A stretch of DNA of 64,000 bases from an uncultured Lachnospiraceae bacterium (GCA_900550285.1 URRW01000004.1:1-64000), one strand, 5' to 3'; positions 33,097 to 42,219 are shown, numbered from the stretch's first letter. Notes: generated by a model not told the origin, from the letters alone. Numbers and translations are program-made.

Positions 33097-34848
33097 ATGT
33101 CATATCGGAACAGTCGGGACAAAAAGCCGGAACGGCTTTACGCGGGGATTTTACGGCTGCTTGTGATGAGCTGGCTTTTGCCGCTTGTGCTGATCGGTGC
33201 GGTCGTTTTTTATGTGCTGTCGCACCAGATCGAGAGACAGAGCGCAGAGGAGATGCAGCGCGCCATGGACACAGCGGCAGAAATCTGCGAGGGCAAGCTA
33301 AAGGACACGATCCGGGCGTCGAGGAACGCTTCTTATGTGCCGACGATCAAGGAATCGTGGGAAGCCTATCAAAAGAAGGGGGATTCCCAGGAACTCTATG
33401 AAAACGTCTATCGGTTCATTTCCACATTTTACAATTACGATGAAAATTTGTGCAGCTCCATGGTATATTTCTGCGAAAAACCGGAGCGGCTTTATATCAG
33501 CTACAGCGGAAAGATCGGCGCGGATTATGAAAGCATCCGCTTTTTTAAGCAGAATGCGTGGGAAAATGTGCGCGCGCTGGCAGAAACCATTGATACGAGG
33601 ATCGGGTTTTATCACTACATGGGACATCTGTATCTTGTGCGCAACATCGTGAACCATGATTTTGTCCCGGTGGCGGTGATCGTTCTGGAGCTGGACTGCG
33701 AAGAGATTTTTCAGGGGCTGGAGGGGATCGCGTGGCATGAGGACGCCTTTGTCTGGATCGACGGGGAAAACGTGACGGGCAGGACGGTTCCGGAGGGCTG
33801 GCCGGCAGACGAGGTGCTGGAAGCGGACGTCCATAACAGCGTCTATCTGGAACGGGGGACAAAAAGCTTTGTGTACCGCAGCCGGATGCTGGAAGGGCAC
33901 AAAATTTCGTATCTGGTAGAGCTGGATCATGATACGATCCACAGCGAACGGGTTTCCATGTCCGTTATGCTCATATTGGCGGTGCTTTTTACGCTGCCGC
34001 TGATGGCGTTTCTCGTACTGTTTTTATACCGCCATGTGAACGCGCCGGTGCTGCGCCTTGTGGAGGCGTTCCAAAAGATCGAAAAGGGAAACTTCGGCTG
34101 CCGGATCGGGCAGCAGGAGGAGAGCGAGGAATTTATGTATCTGACGGAGGCGTTTAACCGGATGTCGGAGAAGCTAAAGACGCAGTTTGAGCAGATCTAT
34201 CTGGAAGAGCTGGCGTTAAAGGACGCCAATATCAAGGCGCTGCAGTCCCAGATCAATCCGCATTTTTTGAACAATACGCTGGAAATCATCAACTGGGAGG
34301 CGCGCATGGACGGCAACGAAAAGGTCAGCAGCATGATCGAGGCGCTTTCCACGATGCTGGAGGCGACCTTAAACCGCAAAAAGCAGCCGATGATCCCGCT
34401 TCGGGAGGAGCTTGCCTATGTGGACGCCTACTGCTGTATTATCAAGCAGCGGTTCGGGGAAAAAATCTGCTTTGAAAAGGAGCTGGACGAGTCGCTTCTG
34501 GAAATTTTAGTCCCGCGCCTGATCATCCAGCCGATCATCGAAAACGCGGTGGAGCACGGCAGGAGCGGGATACAGGCAAAAATTGTGCTGAACATTTTCA
34601 GGGATGGAAACCGTCTGGTCATCCGGGTTATAAACGACGGCGTCCTGACAAAGGAGGACAGGGAGCGCATCGATCAGCTTCTGGACGGCAGAGTGGAGGC
34701 GGAACGCTCCGTGAGCCTTGGCATCCGCAATGTGAACAAAAGGCTTAAGATCATTTATGGAGAAAGCTTCGGACTGACGATCAAAAATGATAATGAAGGG
34801 CATACGGTCAGCACTCTTGTCGTGGGACTGCAGGCGGTACGGGAATAA
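33097..34848 (+). CDS. two-component sensor histidine kinase, YesM/LytS-like
   Basis: 583 aa. TM1 (LVMSWLLPLVLIGAVVFYVL, about 22-42), an extracellular sensing domain of about 240 residues, TM2 (MLILAVLFTLPLMAFLVLFLY, about 290-311), HAMP, then His-kinase domain PF06580 with phospho-His in NPHFLNNTLE near 389, and HATPase (ENAVEHGRSG; SLGIRNVNKRL). Partners with the AraC-type regulator at 38258, with the sugar importer between them: a classic clostridial carbohydrate-sensing locus. GGGGGG precedes ATG 33097. An element with a terminator lies in its leader. Confidence 0.93.
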   Translation: MSYRNSRDKKPERLYAGILRLLVMSWLLPLVLIGAVVFYVLSHQIERQSAEEMQRAMDTAAEICEGKLKDTIRASRNASYVPTIKESWEAYQKKGDSQELYENVYRFISTFYNYDENLCSSMVYFCEKPERLYISYSGKIGADYESIRFFKQNAWENVRALAETIDTRIGFYHYMGHLYLVRNIVNHDFVPVAVIVLELDCEEIFQGLEGIAWHEDAFVWIDGENVTGRTVPEGWPADEVLEADVHNSVYLERGTKSFVYRSRMLEGHKISYLVELDHDTIHSERVSMSVMLILAVLFTLPLMAFLVLFLYRHVNAPVLRLVEAFQKIEKGNFGCRIGQQEESEEFMYLTEAFNRMSEKLKTQFEQIYLEELALKDANIKALQSQINPHFLNNTLEIINWEARMDGNEKVSSMIEALSTMLEATLNRKKQPMIPLREELAYVDAYCCIIKQRFGEKICFEKELDESLLEILVPRLIIQPIIENAVEHGRSGIQAKIVLNIFRDGNRLVIRVINDGVLTKEDRERIDQLLDGRVEAERSVSLGIRNVNKRLKIIYGESFGLTIKNDNEGHTVSTLVVGLQAVRE

Positions 34849-34974
34849 ATTCTGCATCCTGCACAACAATAGGCAAATAATCACAACTCCGGTCATTCTG
34901 TTTTTGAAGGCTCGGGTATATGATAAGGACAGATGAAGCGATGAGCCATCAAAAACAAACGGGAGGTACATAAC

Positions 34975-36390
34975 ATGAAGAAAAAGGGGATCGCGCTGTT
35001 TCTGGCGCTGGCAATGACGGGCTCTTTAGCAGGCTGCGGAGGAACTTCCGAACCGGCTGCCGCGGATACGCAGACAAAGACGGAGGAAGCCGCCGGGACA
35101 ACGGAAAAAGCGGAGGAGACTGCCAAGGAGGAGACAAAGGCAGAGGAAGCTTCGGCGGGCGGCAGCGTAGCGGATATTACGGTTCCGGAGGGGACGGAGC
35201 TGAATATCACGACGACCTTTGCGGGCGAGGAATCAAACGTCCTGAATTATCAGAATGCGGTGCAGGCATGGATGGATAAGACGGGCTGCGTGGTAAATGA
35301 TTCCTCTGCCACAGCGGACGAGGCGTTTAAGGCAAGGGTTGTTTCGGACTTCGAGACGGGGGCGGAGCCGGACGTACTGTTTTACTTTAACGGCAACGAT
35401 TCCAATCCGTTCGTGGAGGCGGGCAAGGTCGTTTCCATCGACGAGATCCGCAAGGTCTATCCCGATTATGCTTCCAATATGAAAGATTCCATGCTGGAGG
35501 CGACGGCTTCCCCGGCGGACGGCGTATGCTATTCCGTACCGTTTTACGGCTACTGGGAAGGGCTGTTTGTCAATAAGGAGGTATGCGAAGCGGCGGGCGT
35601 GGACATTCCCGGACCGGACACCACATGGGACGAGTTTTTGGAGACGTGCCAGACGATCAAGGACGCGGGCTATACGCCGATCGCAGTATCCCTTGCAAAA
35701 GAGCCGCATTACTGGTTTGAGTTTGCAATCTATAACCACACTTCGCCGACGACTCATACGGCAGTGCCCAAGGCGGTGGACGATGAGGTGGGCAAGGCAT
35801 GGGCGGCAGGTCTGACAGATATTAAGACGCTGTTTGAAAAGGGCTATCTGTCCGAAAACACCAATACGGCGGAAGCGTCCGAGGTATTCCAGAACTTTAT
35901 CGACGGCAAGAGCGCCTTTTATCTGGACGGCTCATGGAAGTGCGGCGGCATTGCGGAGGCAACGGACAATATCGACAACTTTACCGTAACCTATGTTCCC
36001 GGCGCGGGCGAGAGAAAAGCGACCGACATTATCGGCGGCCTGTCCTCCGGCTGGTATATTTCCAAAAAGGCATGGGACGACCCGGATAAGCGCGCGGCGG
36101 CAGTTTCCTTTATCACGGACATGACGACGGACGAGAGCGTAAGCCTGTTTGCAGGCGTAGCGGCGACCGCCCTGAAAAATGGCGCGACCGTGGACGAGAG
36201 CACGCTGAACAAGGTGCAGATCGACTCTCTGGAAATGACGGGGAACGCGACGGCGGTAGCAGGCGCGGCACAGGATCTGGCGACGCAGGATCAGCGCGCA
36301 CCGATCTTTGACCATATGCCCGAGATCGTGACCGGCAGCATCGCGGTAGAGGATGCGATCCAGCAGGTGATCGACAATATGGCTGAATGA
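34975..36390 (+). CDS. carbohydrate ABC transporter substrate-binding lipoprotein
   Basis: 471 aa. Signal peptide with lipobox SLAGCGG (Cys near residue 21), an acidic Ala/Glu/Thr linker, then a family 1 solute-binding fold (TTFAGEESNVLNYQNAVQAW; FYFNGNDSNPFVEAGKV; KSAFYLDGSWKCGGI). Binds an extracellular sugar or oligosaccharide. GGGAGG precedes the ATG. A hairpin at 36432-36459 separates it from the permeases, which would favour high SBP expression. Confidence 0.93.
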   Translation: MKKKGIALFLALAMTGSLAGCGGTSEPAAADTQTKTEEAAGTTEKAEETAKEETKAEEASAGGSVADITVPEGTELNITTTFAGEESNVLNYQNAVQAWMDKTGCVVNDSSATADEAFKARVVSDFETGAEPDVLFYFNGNDSNPFVEAGKVVSIDEIRKVYPDYASNMKDSMLEATASPADGVCYSVPFYGYWEGLFVNKEVCEAAGVDIPGPDTTWDEFLETCQTIKDAGYTPIAVSLAKEPHYWFEFAIYNHTSPTTHTAVPKAVDDEVGKAWAAGLTDIKTLFEKGYLSENTNTAEASEVFQNFIDGKSAFYLDGSWKCGGIAEATDNIDNFTVTYVPGAGERKATDIIGGLSSGWYISKKAWDDPDKRAAAVSFITDMTTDESVSLFAGVAATALKNGATVDESTLNKVQIDSLEMTGNATAVAGAAQDLATQDQRAPIFDHMPEIVTGSIAVEDAIQQVIDNMAE

Positions 36391-36431
36391 CCATCATGAC
36401 CGCTTAAGGGGGGAGACGGTAGGTGGAAAAC

Positions 36432-36459
36432 GGAACCGGGGGACAAAACCTCCGGTTCC
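36432..36459 (+). other. intercistronic hairpin after the SBP gene
   Basis: Perfect 8-bp stem GGAACCGG/CCGGTTCC with a 12-base loop and no T run. Likely a 3' stabilising or partial-termination structure giving more SBP than permease mRNA. Confidence 0.55.
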
Positions 36460-36480
36460 TCTACGATAAGGGGGTACGAT

Positions 36481-37374
36481 ATGAACCAGCAGCCGAATAT
36501 TTACAAAAATAAAAAGCCGGTATTGGTATTTTTGCTTCCGGCGCTCCTGTTTCTGGGAGTTTACCTGTTCTATCCTTTTTTTCAGAATATTTTCAACAGC
36601 TTCCAGTCAATCAAGTCGCTGGGAACGGCGTCCAAAGGACTGAACGAGCCTTTTTATGAAAACTATGTGAGGATGGCGAAGGATCCTTATATGAGGACTG
36701 CCCTGAAAAACACGGTCATCATGATCGTCGTGACGCTTCTGGGGCAGGTGGGGATCGCCCTTGTGCTGGCGCTCATGGTGGACAATATCAGACGCGGGGC
36801 AAAATTTTTCAGGATCGTTTATTTTTTCCCAATCGTGGTATCCGCTACGGCGCTGGGACTGATGTTTAATCTGATCTTTTTATATGATAAGGGAATGATC
36901 AATCAGTTTCTGGAAATGTTTGGAAAGACGGGGCTGACGGACTGGAAGGACAGCGCGCACGCCATGGCGACGATGCTCATCCCGGTAACGTGGCAGTATG
37001 TGGGCTTTTATTTCATCATTCTGGTGACGGGGCTGAACAACATTTCTGACGGGCTTTATGAGTCGGCGGCGATCGACGGGGCTTCCCGCTGGCAGCGGGT
37101 GCGCTATATTTCCGTCCCGCTCTTACATAACGTGATCTGTACCTGCGCGGTGCTGGCAGTGACCGGCGCGCTCAAGGTATTCGACCTGCCGTGGGTCATG
37201 CTGACAAAGGGGATGCCGATGGGGCAGACGTGGCTGACCGGAACCTATATGTACTATTACTGCTTTGACGCGGCGGACGTGGATTACAGCTCCGCGATCT
37301 CTGTGCTGATCGTCGTGCTCGGCGTGGTGCTGTCCAAGGTGGTCAATACGATCTTTAAGGAAAAGGAACTGTAG
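36481..37374 (+). CDS. sugar ABC transporter permease (MalF/UgpA-like)
   Basis: 297 aa, six transmembrane helices. The EAA loop reads YESAAIDGASRWQRVRYISVPLL near residue 200. The N-terminus is short, as in UgpA-type rather than MalF proteins. Second gene of the SBP-permease-permease set; GGGGG precedes the ATG. No ATPase gene is present in this locus. Confidence 0.93.
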   Translation: MNQQPNIYKNKKPVLVFLLPALLFLGVYLFYPFFQNIFNSFQSIKSLGTASKGLNEPFYENYVRMAKDPYMRTALKNTVIMIVVTLLGQVGIALVLALMVDNIRRGAKFFRIVYFFPIVVSATALGLMFNLIFLYDKGMINQFLEMFGKTGLTDWKDSAHAMATMLIPVTWQYVGFYFIILVTGLNNISDGLYESAAIDGASRWQRVRYISVPLLHNVICTCAVLAVTGALKVFDLPWVMLTKGMPMGQTWLTGTYMYYYCFDAADVDYSSAISVLIVVLGVVLSKVVNTIFKEKEL

Positions 37375-37389
37375 GAAAGGAGAGAAAAA

Positions 37390-38250
37390 ATGAAGCGCAA
37401 AGAAAAATGTACGGCAGGCATGGGAGCCGTTTATCTGGTTCTCATCGTCTGGGCGATGACGACGATCTATCCGCTTTTGTGGGTGCTGCAAAATTCCTTC
37501 AAGGATAAAAAGCAGATCCTTTCCAATTCCTTCGGGCTTCCCGTCGGAGAGCTTTTTACGCTGGACAATTATGCGAAGGCGATCGGCAAATTCAATATTT
37601 TTACGGCGTACAGAAACAGCCTGATCATTTCCTGCACGGTATGTGTGTTCGTGATCCTGATCGCAGGGCTTGCGTCTTACGCGCTGGTGCGGTATAAATT
37701 TAAGGGGAGCGCGCTGCTAAACAGCCTTGTGGTTGCGGCGATGATGTTCCCGGTATTTTCCACGATCATCCCGGTATTCCGGATGGAGCATGCGTGGGGG
37801 CTTGCGGGGACGAACAGCGTCCCGACGGCGCTGATTGCCTGTATCCTGCCGCAGATCGCCGGGAATCTGGCGTTTGCAATCGTGGTGCTGTCAGGCTACA
37901 TCAAGGGACTTCCGGTGGAGCTTGAGGAGGCGGCGTATCTGGAAGGGTGCAATGCCTACCAGATCTTTTTTAAGATCATCATGCCCCTTACAAAGCCGTC
38001 CTTTGCGACGGTGGGAATTTTCAGCTTTCTGTGGAGCTATAACGACCTGTTTACGCAGTCGTTTTTCCTGCGTCTGCCAAAGCAGCGCAGCATCACATTT
38101 TTGCTGAACGAGATCTCAGGCAAGCAGGGAACGGATTACGGGCTGATGGCTGCGGCGGTTTCGCTGATCGTCGTGCCGCTGCTGATCGTTTATATCTGCC
38201 TGCAGAAATATATTATCAAAGGAATGACGGCGGGGGCTGTCAAAGGGTAA
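37390..38250 (+). CDS. sugar ABC transporter permease (MalG/UgpE-like)
   Basis: 286 aa, six helices, with the EAA motif EEAAYLEGCNAYQIFFKIIMPL near residue 180. It pairs with the previous permease, 15 bases apart. AAAGGAGAG precedes the ATG. The C-terminal KYIIKGMTAGAVKG is typical of this family. Confidence 0.93.
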   Translation: MKRKEKCTAGMGAVYLVLIVWAMTTIYPLLWVLQNSFKDKKQILSNSFGLPVGELFTLDNYAKAIGKFNIFTAYRNSLIISCTVCVFVILIAGLASYALVRYKFKGSALLNSLVVAAMMFPVFSTIIPVFRMEHAWGLAGTNSVPTALIACILPQIAGNLAFAIVVLSGYIKGLPVELEEAAYLEGCNAYQIFFKIIMPLTKPSFATVGIFSFLWSYNDLFTQSFFLRLPKQRSITFLLNEISGKQGTDYGLMAAAVSLIVVPLLIVYICLQKYIIKGMTAGAVKG

Positions 38251-38257
38251 AGGATTT

Positions 38258-39055
38258 ATGTACAGGGTGATCATTGTGGACGACGAACCGGTAATCGTCC
38301 GGGGACTTTCCAGAACGGTTGATTGGGAAAAATGGAACTGCGAGGTCGTAGGGACTGCGGAGAGCGGGCAGGAGGGAATGCGGCTGATCGCAGAGAAGCA
38401 TCCGGACATTCTTTTTTCCGACATCAGCATGCCGGGGCTGGACGGCCTGAGCATGATCGCCGCCATGAAGTCGGAATACGCCGGGATGCAGGTCACGATC
38501 CTGACAGGCTTTCGGGATTTTGACTATGCGCAGCAGGCGATCCGGCTGGGCGTTACCCGGTTTTTGTTAAAACCCTCGAAGATGGAAGAGATCGAAGAGG
38601 CGATCCGGGAGATGACAAAGCGGCTGGACGAAGAGCGCGCCCTGCGCCCGGAAGGATACGGCAAAAAAGACGGGCAGGCAGGGGGAACAGAGGAAGCTTT
38701 AGAGGAGAGTGCGCCCGATCCAGAGGAGGATAGCGCGGGCAATTTTATCGTCAAAAACGCCCTTTCCTATATCGAGGAAAACTGCACGGAAAAGCTAAAG
38801 CTTGCCGATGTGGCGGAAAAGACCTATGTGAGCCAGTGGCATCTGAGCAAGCTTCTGAACCGGTATACAGGGAAAAGCTTTTCGGATCTGCTCAACCATG
38901 TGCGGATCGAAAAGGCAAAACGGCTGCTGGAGGATCCGTCCCTGCGCATCGGGGATGTGGCGGAGCAGGTGGGCTTTCTGGACGTCGCCCATTTTTCGCG
39001 GGTATTCAAAAAGCAGGAGGGGATTTCTGCGAACGAATACAGAAACCGGCTGTGA
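38258..39055 (+). CDS. response regulator with AraC-type DNA-binding domain (YesN-like)
   Basis: 265 aa, about half the usual YesN length. A receiver domain (Asp8, Asp9, phospho-acceptor Asp55 in SDISMPGLDG), an acidic linker (about 125-160), then two AraC helix-turn-helix motifs (KLADVAEKTYVSQWHLSKLLN and IGDVAEQVGFLDVAHFSRVFKK). Partner of the sensor at 33097; probably activates the importer operon, since it is co-directional and seven bases after the permease. Confidence 0.93.
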   Translation: MYRVIIVDDEPVIVRGLSRTVDWEKWNCEVVGTAESGQEGMRLIAEKHPDILFSDISMPGLDGLSMIAAMKSEYAGMQVTILTGFRDFDYAQQAIRLGVTRFLLKPSKMEEIEEAIREMTKRLDEERALRPEGYGKKDGQAGGTEEALEESAPDPEEDSAGNFIVKNALSYIEENCTEKLKLADVAEKTYVSQWHLSKLLNRYTGKSFSDLLNHVRIEKAKRLLEDPSLRIGDVAEQVGFLDVAHFSRVFKKQEGISANEYRNRL

Positions 39056-39069
39056 AAAAAAGAAAGGTC

Positions 39070-39098
39070 TTTACAAATCCGGAAAGTTGGATTAAGAT
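39070..39098 (+). promoter_or_regulatory. promoter of the T-box/thrS transcript
   Basis: TTTACA (39070-39075), a 17-base spacer, TAAGAT (39093-39098), about 15 bases before the T-box sequence. Confidence 0.65.
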
Positions 39099-39114
39099 AG
39101 GGGCATAATCATGA

Positions 39115-39405
39115 CAATGCGTTGAAGAGAAGAGTAAGCTGGAGGATGTGACAGAGAGCGGCGCCTGCATCGGGAAGATGCTGTGCTGGAAGCGCCGGGA
39201 CAAAGGCCAGTCTGAAAACCGGCTCTGAGCGGCCCTAATACGGCACGGTGATTCCGTTATCATCACAATGAGTGGCTTTGACATGGCAGGTTGCAGACCG
39301 TCTGACGGCGCGCAGGAGGGCTGTGTCAGGCAAGCTGGGTGGAACCGCGTGATAAGCGCCCCATGCACGGATAATTTTTAGTTGTCCGCGCATGGGGCTT
39401 TTTTT
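39115..39405 (+). promoter_or_regulatory. T-box riboswitch of the thrS operon
   Basis: The leader has an AAGAGTAAG stem I base, a long stem I, the T-box sequence GGGTGGAACCGCG (39337-39349) that reads the tRNA acceptor end, and a terminator with stem GCCCCATGC/GCATGGGGC and seven T (39358-39405). A candidate specifier ACC (Thr) followed by G lies at 39218-39220. Uncharged tRNA-Thr would stabilise the antiterminator and allow transcription of the small membrane protein and thrS. The class is certain; the specifier position is inferred. Confidence 0.92.
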
Positions 39406-39441
39406 ATTCGGCAGGAAAGCTTTTTTCCTCCCAAATAAAAA
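39399..39441 (+). repeat. post-terminator T-run/A-run hairpin (related to element copies)
   Basis: Directly after the T-box terminator, the T run continues into ATTCGGCAGGAAAG, a short loop, TTTCCTCC and AATAAAAATAC. This resembles the first hairpin of the element at 2374 and 32948 but without the later parts. Confidence 0.5.
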
Positions 39442-39477
39442 TACATTCATGCGGCGGCGGAAAGGAGGTCTGTAAGA

Positions 39478-39789
39478 ATGAAGAAAAAATGGGACGAGCT
39501 GACGGCGTTGCTGGAAAAGGAGCATTCCATAACAGGGCTTGTATTTGCGCTGAGCCTGCTGACTGCGCTGGCGGTCGGGATGATCATAGGGCTTTTGACG
39601 TGCCCGACCCGCAGAAAGACCGTCTACTGGGGGAGCTGTAACGGCAACCACTATGATTACGGTCAAAAGGATGGGGACGGCGCAGAAGAGGCTTTGGCAG
39701 ACGGAGCGTGTGAAATCCCGGAGGATCCTGCGTTTTCGTCGGCAGATGAGGATGCAGAAGACGGCAAAGGATATGTGAAAATCCGCTGA
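39478..39789 (+). CDS. small single-pass membrane protein between T-box and thrS
   Basis: 103 aa, unrecognised. Charged head MKKKWDELTALLEKEHS, one helix (ITGLVFALSLLTALAVGMIIGLL), a short basic turn TCPTRRK, then an aromatic/Asn stretch (YWGSCNGNHYDYG) and an acidic tail. AAAGGAGG precedes the ATG. Because it lies between the T-box and thrS, it should be induced by threonine starvation. No known function. Confidence 0.75.
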   Translation: MKKKWDELTALLEKEHSITGLVFALSLLTALAVGMIIGLLTCPTRRKTVYWGSCNGNHYDYGQKDGDGAEEALADGACEIPEDPAFSSADEDAEDGKGYVKIR

Positions 39790-39812
39790 ACGGATAAAGA
39801 ATGGAGGACAAG

Positions 39813-41738
39813 ATGAAGGTTACATTAAAGGACGGTTCCGTAAAGGAATATGCACAGGCGATGTCCGTGATCGACATTGCGAAGGATTTAAGCGAGGGAC
39901 TTGCGAGAGTGGCATGTGCCGGAGAGGTAAACGGAGAGGCGGTTGACTTGCGTACCGTTGTGGAAGAGGATGCGGCAGTGAATATCCTGACAGCAAAGGA
40001 CGCAGAAGGCCTTGCGGCGCTGCGCCATACTGCCAGCCATGTGATGGCGCAGGCGGTAAAGCGCCTGTACCCGACAGCAAAGCTGGCGATCGGCCCTTCC
40101 ATCGCAGACGGCTTTTATTATGACATGGAATTTGAAACACCCCTGACAAGCGACGATTTTGAAAAGATCGAAGCGGAGATGAAAAAGATCATCAAAGAGG
40201 ATTTAAAGATCGAGCGCTTTACAAAGTCCAGAGAGGATGCGATCGCGTTCATGAAAGAAAGAAACGAGCCTTACAAGGTGGAGCTGATCGAGGATCTGCC
40301 GGAGGGCGAAGAGATCAGTTTTTACAGCCAGGGCGAGTTTGTGGATCTGTGCGCAGGTCCCCATCTGATGAGCACAAAGGATGTGGGAAAGGCATTTAAG
40401 ATCATGAGCCTTGCGGGCGCTTACTGGAGAGGCGACGAGCATAACAAGATGCTGACAAGGCTGTATGCGACAGCTTTTGCAAAGAAGGACGAGCTGGAAG
40501 CCTACATTACCATGATGGAGGAGGCAAAAAAGCGCGACCACAGAAAGCTGGGCAAGGAGCTGGGGCTGTTTATGATGAATGAGGCAGGGCCAGGCTTCCC
40601 GTTCTTTTTGCCTAAGGGCATGGTGCTGAAAAATACACTGCTGGATTACTGGAGAGAGATCCACAGAAAGGCGGGGTATCAGGAGGTTTCCACACCGATC
40701 ATCTTAAACCGGAAGCTCTGGGAGACTTCCGGACATTGGGATCATTACAAAAACAATATGTATACAACAGTGATCGACGAAGAGGACTATGCGATCAAGC
40801 CCATGAACTGCCCCGGCGGCGTGCTTGTTTACGCTTCCGAGCCCCGTTCCTACAGGGATCTTCCCCTGCGCGTGGGCGAGTTGGGTCTGGTTCACCGTCA
40901 TGAAAAATCCGGCCAGCTCCACGGCCTGATGCGCGTGCGCAGCTTCACACAGGATGACGCCCATATTTTCATGACACCGGAACAGATCAAAGAAGAGATC
41001 AAGGGCGTTGCAGCGCTGATCGACGAGGTATATTCCCTGTTTGGCTTCGAGTATCATGTGGAGCTGTCCACAAGGCCCGAGGACTCCATGGGAAGCGACG
41101 AGGACTGGGAAATGGCGACAGACGCGCTGCGCAATGCGCTGGATGAATTAAAGCTGCCTTATGTGGTAAACGAGGGCGACGGCGCGTTCTATGGCCCCAA
41201 GATCGACTTCCATCTGGTAGACTGCATCGGCAGGACATGGCAGTGCGGCACAATCCAGCTGGATTTCCAGCTGCCGCAGCGGTTTGAGCTGGAATACATC
41301 GGCGCAGACGGCGAGAAGCACCGCCCGATCATGATCCACCGCGTAGTATTCGGCTCCATCGAGCGTTTCATCGGTATCCTGATCGAGCACTTTGCGGGCG
41401 CGTTCCCGGCATGGCTGGCTCCGGTCCAGGTAAAGGTGCTTCCGATTTCCGACAAATATATGGATTATGCAAACAGCGTACAGGAGAAGCTGTTTGCGGC
41501 GGGCATCCGTTCCGAGGTTGACATGCGTTCTGAAAAGATCGGCTACAAGATCCGTGAGGCGCAGACTTCCAAAATCCCTTACATGCTCGTTGTAGGGCAG
41601 AAGGAAGAGGAAGAGGGCACAGTTTCTGTCAGAAGCAGGGCTGCCGGAGACGAAGGCGCAAGAAGCGTGGACGCTTTTGTGGAGGATCTGTTAAAAGAGA
41701 TCCGTACAAAAGAAAACCGTTTAAAGAGCGCAGAATAA
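39813..41738 (+). CDS. thrS: threonine--tRNA ligase
   Basis: 641 aa. N-terminal TGS domain (VTLKDGSVKEYAQAMSV), the editing domain with RHTASHVMAQAVKRLYP, class II core with MNCPGG, HRHEKSGQLHGLMRVRSFTQDDAHIF and the C-terminal anticodon domain (VKVLPISDKYMDYANSV). Charges tRNA-Thr. ATG 39813 has GGAGG five bases upstream; the ATG at 39801 overlaps this site. Controlled by the T-box at 39115. Confidence 0.96.
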   Translation: MKVTLKDGSVKEYAQAMSVIDIAKDLSEGLARVACAGEVNGEAVDLRTVVEEDAAVNILTAKDAEGLAALRHTASHVMAQAVKRLYPTAKLAIGPSIADGFYYDMEFETPLTSDDFEKIEAEMKKIIKEDLKIERFTKSREDAIAFMKERNEPYKVELIEDLPEGEEISFYSQGEFVDLCAGPHLMSTKDVGKAFKIMSLAGAYWRGDEHNKMLTRLYATAFAKKDELEAYITMMEEAKKRDHRKLGKELGLFMMNEAGPGFPFFLPKGMVLKNTLLDYWREIHRKAGYQEVSTPIILNRKLWETSGHWDHYKNNMYTTVIDEEDYAIKPMNCPGGVLVYASEPRSYRDLPLRVGELGLVHRHEKSGQLHGLMRVRSFTQDDAHIFMTPEQIKEEIKGVAALIDEVYSLFGFEYHVELSTRPEDSMGSDEDWEMATDALRNALDELKLPYVVNEGDGAFYGPKIDFHLVDCIGRTWQCGTIQLDFQLPQRFELEYIGADGEKHRPIMIHRVVFGSIERFIGILIEHFAGAFPAWLAPVQVKVLPISDKYMDYANSVQEKLFAAGIRSEVDMRSEKIGYKIREAQTSKIPYMLVVGQKEEEEGTVSVRSRAAGDEGARSVDAFVEDLLKEIRTKENRLKSAE

Positions 41739-41752
41739 ACAGGGCGTTCTTC

Positions 41753-41782
41753 TGCATATCAGTTCCGCCGCCGGGCATACTG
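41753..41782 (+). promoter_or_regulatory. candidate forespore sigma-F/sigma-G promoter
   Basis: TGCATA (41753-41758), 17 bases, CATACTG (41776-41782) inside CCGGGCATACTG. Same boxes, same spacing and the same CGCCGGG context as the promoter at 6203-6232. It precedes the DUF1540 gene. Confidence 0.6.
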
Positions 41783-41825
41783 AAAAAGGAGCCGCGCAGA
41801 CTGCGGCGCATAAGGAGGTATGAAG

Positions 41826-42140
41826 ATGACGGAACTGAAATGTCTGGTAAAAAACTGCACCTATAACGACAGCCAGTGCTGCTGCAAGGGAGACATCATG
41901 GTAGGCGGCATGAAGGCATGCAGCTGTGACGATACCTGCTGCGAAAGCTTCCGGGAGCAGAAGGAGGGCAGCGCAAGAAACGCGCTGGACCATCCGAGCC
42001 GGATGATCAGCATCGACTGCGAGGCGGTAAAATGTATGTACAATACCAATTACAAATGCAGCGCGGAGCATGTTGACATCAAAGGCATTGGGGCGGACGG
42101 CAGCAGGGAGACGCTGTGCGCTACGTTCACGGAGCGGTAA
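41826..42140 (+). CDS. DUF1540 protein with two Cys-rich repeats
   Basis: 104 aa. Two copies of the DUF1540 pattern: CLVKNCTYNDSQCCC...DDTCCESF and CEAVKCMYNTNYKCS...ETLCATF, each with four or more Cys suited to metal binding. ATG 41826 lies seven bases after AAGGAGG; ATG 41820 is too close. The sigma-F/G-like promoter upstream suggests expression in the developing spore. Function is unknown. Confidence 0.85.
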   Translation: MTELKCLVKNCTYNDSQCCCKGDIMVGGMKACSCDDTCCESFREQKEGSARNALDHPSRMISIDCEAVKCMYNTNYKCSAEHVDIKGIGADGSRETLCATFTER

Positions 42141-42188
42141 GGCTGCCCGACGGGGCGAATACAGGTTTTGGACGGGTTTCCCCCACCG

Positions 42189-42219
42189 AAAGGTGTGCAC
42201 GAAGGCGCACACCTTTTTT
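42189..42219 (+). terminator. intrinsic terminator after the DUF1540 gene
   Basis: AAGGTGTGC pairs with GCACACCTT-type right arm followed by six T. An outer CCCACC/GGTGGG pair brackets the whole structure. Confidence 0.85.
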
